Part shown: piece after piece, positions 1 to 5,128 of the stretch
Numbering within the stretch: position 1 is the stretch's first letter
How the letters are laid out: every line of letters begins with the position of its first letter
Assembly (NCBI GenBank): GCA_015231995.1
Contig: JADGAO010000222.1
Coordinates: 1 to 5,128, forward strand
Direction of reading: 5' to 3'
From: Nitrospinota bacterium
GTDB lineage: Bacteria; Nitrospinota_A; UBA7883; JACRLM01
Length of the DNA stretch: 5,128 nt
Position numbers and translations under genes: made by a program
The notes under the pieces: model-generated
Databases searched by the model: none
Told to the model about the DNA's origin: nothing
Seen by the model: the letters and a program-made list of their open reading frames with translations, nothing else

Positions 1-476
1 TCAAAACCTTTCCAGATTGCCGTTTCGCGCTTGTGGGGAAAGGGCTGGATACGGGAAACCGGAAATTGATGGGGCAGATCGAATCGCTGGGGCTTGCAAA
101 CGCCGTGTCGCTGATGGGCGAGAGGCCGGATGCAACCGCGCTTATGGCGGCTTTCGACGTGGGCGCATTGACTTCAAGAAGCGAAGGGTTCCCCAACGTC
201 GTGGCGGAAATGATGGCATGCGGCATTCCATGCGTGGTCACGGATGTGGGGGATGCGGCGAAAATCGTCGGCGAGTTCGGCGCGGTTGTCGCTCGTGGAG
301 ACACGGAGGCACTTGCGCGCGAGTGGGGCAGGTTACTGGCCATGCCACGAGAGGAACGAGCCAGTCTCGGCGAAGGCGCCCGCGAACGGATCGGGACTTT
401 ATACTCCATCGAGCGCGTCGTGGGTCAATACGAGCGGCTGTATGAAAGTGTTGCGGAATGTCGAGCTACTATTTAA
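1..476 (+). CDS. Glycosyltransferase family 4, C-terminal part (5' truncated by window edge)
   Basis: Partial gene: the reading frame is open from the first complete codon at position 3 to the TAA at 474-476, giving 157 visible residues. It is the C-terminal, nucleotide-sugar-binding Rossmann domain of a GT-B retaining glycosyltransferase. The opening residues (KTFPDCRFALVGKG) match the strand and loop that begin this domain in GT4 enzymes. The family's EX7E motif is intact in SEGFPNVVAEMMACG, with the two Glu codons at 183-185 and 207-209. It is followed by the usual PCVVTDVGDAAKIVG segment and a helical tail. Enzymes of this kind transfer a sugar from an NDP-sugar to a lipid-linked or growing glycan at the cytoplasmic face of the membrane. 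Donor and acceptor cannot be read from the sequence. The 3' end overlaps the methyltransferase gene by 19 bp, which suggests co-translation. The acceptor-binding N-terminal domain and the start lie outside the window. Confidence 0.93.
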   Translation, partial: KTFPDCRFALVGKGLDTGNRKLMGQIESLGLANAVSLMGERPDATALMAAFDVGALTSRSEGFPNVVAEMMACGIPCVVTDVGDAAKIVGEFGAVVARGDTEALAREWGRLLAMPREERASLGEGARERIGTLYSIERVVGQYERLYESVAECRATI

Positions 477-1459
477 ACAAACAAAATTATCTCCGCAGGA
501 TATTCGGACGCGATGACATCTCCATCACCGAGAGCCACTGCATTGTTGGCGGGCGGGCTTACCCCATCGTTGATGACGTGATCGTACTACTTGACGAAAA
601 CCAGTACCCTCCAGCATTGAAGGCGCGTCTTGGCGTTGCGACGCATGGGCAAACAGGTGGCCAGGCGTTCGCCGAAGATATCCAGTTTACCTTTGGCGAA
701 GAGTGGCAAAGGTTCCCGGACATCCTCCCGGAACATCGAAAAGAATTCGAGCAATACTTCGATCTGGTGGACTTATCTTCGCTTGGCGATTCTTTGGCGT
801 TCGACTTGGGATGCGGGATTGGCAGGTGGAGCCACTTTATAAAAAATCATTGCGGCCAGATTGCGCTGGTTGATTTTTCCGAAGCGATATTCGTCGCCCG
901 CAAAAACCTTTCCGAATCGGACAACGCGCTCTTTTTCATGGGGGACATAAAACAGCTACCGTTCGCCCCGGATTGCGCCGATTTTATTTTCTGCCTTGGG
1001 GTTCTGCATCATTTGCCAAGCCCGGCTTTGAGCGAGATTCGCGCCCTAGCCCGCTTCGCTTCTAAGATTCTTGTTTATCTCTATTACGCGCTCGACAACC
1101 GCCCGGCCCACTACCGCATAATCTTTCAGGTGGCGACGGTTATCAGGCAGGCCGTCTGCCGGATAAGGAGCCAGGCATTCCGGCGTTTTTTCACGTGGAT
1201 GGTTGCGGTGTTTGCGTACAAGCCGCTTGCGCTGTTTGGATCCGCGCTTGCGCCGCTGGGATTGCAAAGCCATGTCCCTCTTTACGATTTTTATCACGGT
1301 AAAAGCATGGAACGGATACGGCAAGACGTTTACGACAGGTTTTTCACGCGGATCGAGCAACGGTTTTCACGCGAACAGATAAGAGGGCTTGAAGACTCCT
1401 TCTCAAGCGTCACAATTTCGGAGAACATCCCATACTGGCATTTCCTCTGCCAACGGTGA
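458..1459 (+). CDS. Class I SAM-dependent methyltransferase with degenerate Trm112-like N-terminus
   Basis: Protein of 333 residues. Residues about 20-46 (IVGGRAYPIVDDVIVLLDE) resemble the small Trm112-type domain often fused ahead of methyltransferases, but only one Cys (C28) is present, so a zinc site is unlikely. The Rossmann core follows. Motif I is FDLGCGIGRW at 115-124; the acidic residue after strand 2 is D139 in LVDFSEA; MGDIKQLPF at 161-169 is the next SAM-contacting region; and FCLGVLHHLP at 178-187 matches the motif of Methyltransf_11-type enzymes. The last 140 or so residues are a helical extension ending in a YDFYHGKS...DVYDRFF...IPYWHFLC pattern that I have seen in related uncharacterised methyltransferases. 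A hydrophobic stretch at about 247-272 could lie against the membrane. The ATG at 458 lies inside the upstream glycosyltransferase gene; no other ATG nearby is in frame, and an AAAG at 445-448 is a weak Shine-Dalgarno candidate. Neighbours suggest O- or N-methylation of a sugar or a glycan-lipid intermediate, but this is inferred. Confidence 0.88.
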   Translation: MSSYYLNKQNYLRRIFGRDDISITESHCIVGGRAYPIVDDVIVLLDENQYPPALKARLGVATHGQTGGQAFAEDIQFTFGEEWQRFPDILPEHRKEFEQYFDLVDLSSLGDSLAFDLGCGIGRWSHFIKNHCGQIALVDFSEAIFVARKNLSESDNALFFMGDIKQLPFAPDCADFIFCLGVLHHLPSPALSEIRALARFASKILVYLYYALDNRPAHYRIIFQVATVIRQAVCRIRSQAFRRFFTWMVAVFAYKPLALFGSALAPLGLQSHVPLYDFYHGKSMERIRQDVYDRFFTRIEQRFSREQIRGLEDSFSSVTISENIPYWHFLCQR

Positions 1460-1472
1460 ATGATTAATTAAT
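1460..1472 (+). other. Only intergenic gap: 13-bp AT-rich spacer
   Basis: This is the only gap between genes in the window. It is almost pure A/T and contains the 8-bp palindrome TTAATTAA at 1464-1471. No Shine-Dalgarno sequence is present in the gap; the nearest purine-rich match is GGTGA at 1455-1459, about 13 nt from the ATG, which is long. Translation of the next gene may depend on the low structure of this AT-rich stretch or on re-initiation after the methyltransferase stop. It is too short to hold a promoter by itself. Confidence 0.5.
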
Positions 1473-3440
1473 ATGTGTGGAATCGCGGGGTTTTTTGACG
1501 GAAGAGGCTCCGGCGGAGCGCAGGGGTTGGAGACGACAGCCCATGCCATGGCTCAACGCCTCAAACATCGCGGCCCGGACGACGGCGGGGTGTGGGTGGA
1601 CGAAACCGTCCAGATGGCGCTCGCCCACAGGCGGCTTTCCATAATTGACCTGTCGGCGGCGGGACACCAGCCGATGGTGTCGGAGTCGGGCCGTTACGTC
1701 ATCGTTTATAACGGCGAGTCTTATAACTTCCCGGAAATCCGAAACGAGGTCGAAAAAGATTCCGTGGCGCGCGCCTGGCGGGGCCATTCGGATACGGAAG
1801 TGATTTTGGCGGCGATGGAGCTATGGGGAGTGGAAAAAACTCTCAAGCGGATGAACGGCATGTTCGCGTTCGCCATATGGGATCGGCAGGAGCGCGTGTT
1901 GACGCTTGCGCGTGATCGTCTTGGCGAAAAGCCCCTCTATTACGGATGGTGGGGCAAGGTATTCCTGTTCGGGTCGGAGCTGAAGGCCCTGCGGGCATAT
2001 CCCGGTTATTCGCCGGAAATAGACCGTAACGCGCTGGCGTTATATCTGCGCTACAACTACGTTCCCGCTCCATATTCGATATACAAGGGGATAAAAAAAC
2101 TTCCACCGGGAACATTTTTGTCGTTACGGTTCCCGTCAACGCAGGACGCCATGCAGGAGCCATCTGCATATTGGTCGGCTCTCGAAGCCTTCCAGAACGG
2201 GATGGTGAACCCGTTGCGCCTCGACGATGAATCCGCCACAGACATGCTCGACGGGCTTATGCGCGACGCGGTGAAAACGCGGATGGTTTCCGACGTGCCG
2301 CTGGGAGTGTTCCTCTCCGGCGGGGTGGACTCTTCCATCGTGGCGGCAATGATGCAGGCGCAAAGCCCCCGCGCGGTGAAAACATTCACCATCGGGTTTC
2401 ACGAGGAGGGGTTTGACGAGGCGAAACACGCGATGGCTGTGGCGAAGAGTTTGGGAACCGACCATACAGAAATGTACGCCTCTCCCGAAGACGCCCGCGC
2501 GGTTATTCCCGATCTCCCGGCGATGTATTGCGAGCCTTTCGCGGATTCGTCGCAGATACCCACATTCCTCGTCTCCAAACTTGCCCGCCGCCATGTCACC
2601 GTCGCGCTCTCCGGCGATGGGGGCGACGAGCTGTTCGGCGGGTACAACCGCTATTTCTGGGGCCGTTCGATATGGAAAAAAGTCGGGCCGGTTCCGTTAC
2701 CGTTGCGCCGAGCTCTTGCGATGGGGGCGTTATCAGTCTCGCCATCGTCATGGGATTTTCTTTTCGGGCTGGTAAAAGGTTTTGCGCCAAAAAAACTTCA
2801 GGAAAAACGGTTCGGGGCCAGACTGTATAAGCTGGCGAAAATAATCTCCGCCTCCAGGCCGGAGGAGATGTACAAACTGCTCGTCTCACATTTCAACGAT
2901 CCGGCCAACGTGGCGATAGGCTCGACAGAGCCGCTATCGTTGCCGGCGGATGTCCAGACCGGGCTGTTCAACGGCGGACTGGCGCAGAAAATGATGCTTG
3001 CCGACACGCTTTCATATCTGCCGGACGACATACTGGTCAAGGTTGACCGGGCGAGCATGGCGGTGAGCCTGGAAGTGCGAGCGCCCATGCTGGATCACCG
3101 GCTGGTGGAATTCGCCGCGCGTCTGCCGCTTGACCAAAAGATGGCTGGAGACAGCGGCAAAATATTGCTCCGTAAAACGCTGGATCGGTACGTCCCACGG
3201 GAAATAATAGAGCGTCCCAAAATGGGATTCGGCGTCCCTATCGGAGCGTGGCTTCGAGGCCCCCTGCGCGAATGGGCCGAAACACTGCTGGACGAAGGGC
3301 TGCTTGCCCGCGAAGGTTTTTTCAATCCGGGGCCGGTGGTGAGCCGATTGCGCGAACATCTTTCCGGCGCGAGGGATTGGGAGTACGACTTGTGGGGAGT
3401 CCTCATGTTTCAGGCGTGGCTGGAGGCCGAGCGCGGATGA
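1473..3440 (+). CDS. asnB: Glutamine-hydrolysing asparagine synthetase family amidotransferase (AsnB-like)
   Basis: Protein of 655 residues, longer than E. coli AsnB (554) but within range for the long bacterial AsnB group. The start is fixed by MCGIAGFF: after Met removal, C2 is the N-terminal nucleophile of class II glutamine amidotransferases. Glutaminase residues are visible: R54 in RRLSIID, N80 and E82 in YNGES, D107 in HSDTEVIL, and RDRLGEKPLYY at 147-157. The ATP-pyrophosphatase domain has its P-loop SGGVDSS at 282-288 and the second loop SGDGGDELFGGY at 380-391. Conserved SLEVRAPMLDH at 532-542 and RPKMGFGVPIGAWL at 581-594 are also present. The enzyme hydrolyses glutamine, channels ammonia and amidates an adenylated carboxylate. 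The classic substrate is aspartate. In polysaccharide clusters such homologues are often proposed to amidate uronic acids, and the neighbours favour that here without proving it. Asp382 replaces the Glu of E. coli AsnB (SGEG). All motif positions appear intact, so the enzyme is probably active. The 3' end overlaps the next gene by 4 bp. Confidence 0.95.
   Translation: MCGIAGFFDGRGSGGAQGLETTAHAMAQRLKHRGPDDGGVWVDETVQMALAHRRLSIIDLSAAGHQPMVSESGRYVIVYNGESYNFPEIRNEVEKDSVARAWRGHSDTEVILAAMELWGVEKTLKRMNGMFAFAIWDRQERVLTLARDRLGEKPLYYGWWGKVFLFGSELKALRAYPGYSPEIDRNALALYLRYNYVPAPYSIYKGIKKLPPGTFLSLRFPSTQDAMQEPSAYWSALEAFQNGMVNPLRLDDESATDMLDGLMRDAVKTRMVSDVPLGVFLSGGVDSSIVAAMMQAQSPRAVKTFTIGFHEEGFDEAKHAMAVAKSLGTDHTEMYASPEDARAVIPDLPAMYCEPFADSSQIPTFLVSKLARRHVTVALSGDGGDELFGGYNRYFWGRSIWKKVGPVPLPLRRALAMGALSVSPSSWDFLFGLVKGFAPKKLQEKRFGARLYKLAKIISASRPEEMYKLLVSHFNDPANVAIGSTEPLSLPADVQTGLFNGGLAQKMMLADTLSYLPDDILVKVDRASMAVSLEVRAPMLDHRLVEFAARLPLDQKMAGDSGKILLRKTLDRYVPREIIERPKMGFGVPIGAWLRGPLREWAETLLDEGLLAREGFFNPGPVVSRLREHLSGARDWEYDLWGVLMFQAWLEAERG
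3422..3426 (+). promoter_or_regulatory. Shine-Dalgarno site GGAGG for the membrane-protein gene
   Basis: GGAGG lies 10 nt before the ATG at 3437, inside the last codons of the amidotransferase gene. It supports the 3437 start over the longer open frame that extends back to 3248. Confidence 0.55.
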
Positions 3441-4705
3441 ATATCTCGCCGACGGCCAAAAACTACCTGCTCGTTTGGGGAGCCATTTTTTTATATGCCG
3501 TAATCGCCGCCATACTTGTGCAGTTGGTCATCCTCCCATATCTCCTGCCGGGAATGCATTGGGGGCATGGGATGCTAATCGGCCTCGACAGCCCGATGTA
3601 CCACAAGCTTGCGGCCGCGTTGTCCAACAAGATCGCTACGGATGGATGGGGAAGCTGGGAGCTTCGACCCGATGGGCAGGCCCCTGCCGGGATATCCGCC
3701 ATCATGTACGTCCTTACCGTGCCGGAGCCTTGGACATTGATCCCGCTTTATGCGGCCGTCCACGCCACTACCGCTGTGATGGCGGTAGCGATAATCAGGC
3801 AGTTTACACAAGCATGGTTCGTTCCCTTGATTGCGGCGGCTCCGCTGGTTTTTTTTCCGTCGTCGCTGACATGGGTCACACAGCCTTACAAGGACGGGTT
3901 CACAATACTTGGCACGCTCCTCGTGGTGTACAGCGTTTCGCAGGTTCTGGTAAAAGAGGTCAAATGGAAAGAGGCCGCCGTGTTGACCCTCTATTTTTTT
4001 GTCGGATGCGTTTTTATATGGATTATGCGCCCCTATCTAACACGAGTCGTAATGTCGCCCATCATAGCCGTGTTAGGCCCCGCCATGATCGCGCTTCAGC
4101 ATATCGTCTTGCAACGATCCGGCCAACCCACGGCGAACTTCAGGCAGGTCGCTATCAAGACATCTACGATCGCAGTCATGCTCGTAGCCATGTACAGTTT
4201 CCCGAATTCGGGCGGGGCGGCCAAAGTAGGGGTGAAAACGGCCACCGGCAAATGCAGTGGAGTAATAAACATACGGGAAAACTTCATCATCGCCAGTCCC
4301 AACGCAAGAAGCGGGGTTGACACAGATATCGAGTTCGAGAGTTGCGCCGACATCATCGCATACGCCCCGCGCGCGTTGATCGTCGGGTTATTCGCCCCGT
4401 TCCCGCCGGAATGGTTCAAGACAGGCACCCTCCCCTCTTACACCTACATGATCCGCGAATCGGCCATGGAGATGGTCGTCGTTTATTTCGCGCTTGCGTT
4501 TTTGCCGCTATTCGCGTGGCGAAACCGTATGCGGTTCGACATGTGGTTCATCGTCGCTTTTTCGGTCGCGATGTTGCTGATATTGACTATAGTGATACCC
4601 AACCTTGGGACTCTCTACCGCATGCGCTACGGTTATCTGCTAACGCTGGTGGCTTTGGGCGTGGCGGAGGCGGGCGCGAGGCTTAAATTCAAGACGGACA
4701 AATGA
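3437..4705 (+). CDS. Polytopic inner-membrane protein of polysaccharide cluster, function unassigned (GT-C or polymerase-like)
   Basis: Protein of 422 residues. The start is the ATG that overlaps the upstream TGA (ATGA), preceded by GGAGG; the open frame extends further upstream, but only inside the amidotransferase gene in another frame. Likely membrane segments by eye: about 11-37, 86-120 (one or two), 126-141, 155-172, 180-197, 204-225, 238-255, 345-361, 369-388 and 398-413. A hydrophilic loop at about 256-340 probably faces the periplasm and holds two Cys (C273, C303) that could pair. An early loop has DSPMYHKLA (51-59) and WGSWELRPDGQAPAGI (71-86). QPYKDGF (149-155) sits at a membrane edge. 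GLFAPFPPEWF (317-327) and NLGTLYRMRYGY (389-400) are other strikingly ordered segments. I recall similar motifs from uncharacterised membrane proteins of glycan loci, but cannot name a family. Size, topology and position fit a Wzy-like polymerase, a GT-C glycosyltransferase or another glycan-handling protein. No exosortase catalytic signature or Wzx-like architecture is evident. Coding is firm; function is not. Confidence 0.88.
   Translation: MNISPTAKNYLLVWGAIFLYAVIAAILVQLVILPYLLPGMHWGHGMLIGLDSPMYHKLAAALSNKIATDGWGSWELRPDGQAPAGISAIMYVLTVPEPWTLIPLYAAVHATTAVMAVAIIRQFTQAWFVPLIAAAPLVFFPSSLTWVTQPYKDGFTILGTLLVVYSVSQVLVKEVKWKEAAVLTLYFFVGCVFIWIMRPYLTRVVMSPIIAVLGPAMIALQHIVLQRSGQPTANFRQVAIKTSTIAVMLVAMYSFPNSGGAAKVGVKTATGKCSGVINIRENFIIASPNARSGVDTDIEFESCADIIAYAPRALIVGLFAPFPPEWFKTGTLPSYTYMIRESAMEMVVVYFALAFLPLFAWRNRMRFDMWFIVAFSVAMLLILTIVIPNLGTLYRMRYGYLLTLVALGVAEAGARLKFKTDK
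4693..4698 (+). promoter_or_regulatory. Weak Shine-Dalgarno-like GACGGA that bears on the start of the last gene
   Basis: GACGGA ends 3 nt before the ATG at 4702 and 6 nt before the ATG at 4705. The second spacing is closer to normal, so the tandem ATGATG may be read from its second Met. The match to the Shine-Dalgarno consensus is modest. Confidence 0.3.
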
Positions 4706-5128
4706 TGCAAAACCGGCCTACACGCATTCTCTACTTTGTCAGCGAAGACTGGTATTTCTGGTCGCACCGATTGCCGGTGGCCAGAAAAGCCCGCGACCAG
4801 GGGTTCAAAGTGACTGTCGCCACCAGGGTCACGGCCCACGGCGACCTGATCCGCTCCGAAGGGTTCGAGCTGGCGCCAATCTCGCTTGACCGAAGCGGCA
4901 TGAATCCGATAATCGAATTAAGGTCGCTCTGGCAGGTTTACAAAATCTATCGTGCCGTCAAGCCGGATATAGTCCACCATGTGGCCCTTAAACCGGCGCT
5001 GTATGGCTCATGGGCGGCGGCCCTGACGGGCGTCCCGGCGATACTGAACGCCTATGCCGGGTTGGGACACCTCTTTACGACCGCATCTAGCCGGTTGGCG
5101 CTTGCGCGGCTGATATTCACGTTCGGCA
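4702..5128 (+). CDS. Glycosyltransferase, GT-B fold (GT4-like), N-terminal part (3' truncated by window edge)
   Basis: Open frame of 142 codons running off the right edge with no stop. The gene starts at tandem ATGs (4702 and 4705), the first overlapping the upstream TGA by 4 bp. The translated part is a typical GT-B acceptor domain. A first strand RILYFVSEDWYFWSHRLPVA (8-27) leads into a helix, then FKVTVATRV (35-43), and a GFELAPISLDRSGMNP region (54-69). KPDIVHHVALKPALYG follows at 87-102, then AILNAYAGLGHLF at 113-125. The DW-x-F-x-SHRLP opening, the H-x-x-x-KP motif and the late GLGHLF match bacterial GT4-type enzymes of O-antigen and capsule loci, the group that includes PglA-like HexNAc transferases. 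It would transfer a sugar from an NDP-sugar to an undecaprenyl-linked intermediate; the sugar is not predictable. The donor domain with its EX7E motif should lie beyond the window. Confidence 0.9.
   Translation, partial: MMQNRPTRILYFVSEDWYFWSHRLPVARKARDQGFKVTVATRVTAHGDLIRSEGFELAPISLDRSGMNPIIELRSLWQVYKIYRAVKPDIVHHVALKPALYGSWAAALTGVPAILNAYAGLGHLFTTASSRLALARLIFTFG

Noticed and set aside
1464..1471. TTAATTAA palindrome considered as an operator or promoter element
   Set aside because: Too short to support a regulator site, with no spaced -35/-10 pair or second copy nearby; noted only as part of the AT-rich spacer.
2136..2594. Antisense open frame opposite the amidotransferase gene
   Set aside because: The + strand frame carries all AsnB motifs here; the antisense product shows no recognisable motif and no ribosome-binding or promoter signal.
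3248..3436. Upstream extension of the membrane-protein open frame to an ATG at 3248
   Set aside because: It lies wholly inside the amidotransferase C-terminus in another frame, encodes an Arg-rich low-complexity stretch, and the ATGA start at 3437 has a good GGAGG at proper spacing.
1473..3440. Exosortase (PEP-CTERM) system-associated amidotransferase
   Set aside because: The long AsnB form is compatible with it, but no exosortase, PEP-CTERM protein or other marker of that system is visible in the window.
3849..3856. Run of eight T (with seven-T runs at 3486-3492 and 3994-4000) in the membrane-protein gene, considered as a phase-variation tract
   Set aside because: The runs encode Phe in membrane segments, and similar A or T runs of 6-7 occur in the amidotransferase gene. 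They are shorter than typical contingency tracts and the frame is intact.
3475..4320. Long + strand open frame (281 codons) inside the membrane-protein gene
   Set aside because: Its product is rich in Arg, His and Cys with no domain pattern, while the overlapping frame encodes an ordered membrane protein. It is a shadow frame of GC-rich coding DNA.

Overview
This window is a fragment of a bacterial polysaccharide-assembly locus (exopolysaccharide, capsule or O-antigen type). All five genes lie on the + strand and are packed like an operon. In order they are: the 3' end of a GT4-family glycosyltransferase; a class I SAM-dependent methyltransferase; an AsnB-type glutamine-dependent amidotransferase (asparagine synthetase family); a polytopic inner-membrane protein of unassigned function; and the 5' part of a second GT-B glycosyltransferase. 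Coding density is almost complete. The junctions are a 19-bp overlap, a 13-bp gap, and two 4-bp ATGA-type overlaps. No RNA gene, insertion sequence, CRISPR array, terminator or clear promoter was found, so the transcript probably begins upstream and continues past the right edge.

The sequence suggests a bacterium of moderate GC content (roughly mid-50s percent by eye), probably Gram-negative given the gene set. No marker here supports a phylum or genus, and I do not name one.

Functionally, the two glycosyltransferases would add sugars to a lipid-linked glycan on the cytoplasmic face of the membrane. The methyltransferase would decorate a sugar or a related precursor. The AsnB-like enzyme would either make asparagine or, as its neighbours suggest, convert a sugar carboxylate such as a uronic acid to its amide. 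The membrane protein, with a large extracytoplasmic loop, could act in polymerisation, transfer or export of the glycan. The family assignments of the two glycosyltransferases, the methyltransferase domain and the AsnB fold rest on visible motifs. Substrates and the role of the membrane protein are inference.

Nothing here is clearly a new system. The points most worth a second look are the membrane protein with its distinctive conserved-looking motifs, and the AsnB-like enzyme with Asp in place of the catalytic-loop Glu of E. coli AsnB inside a glycan cluster.
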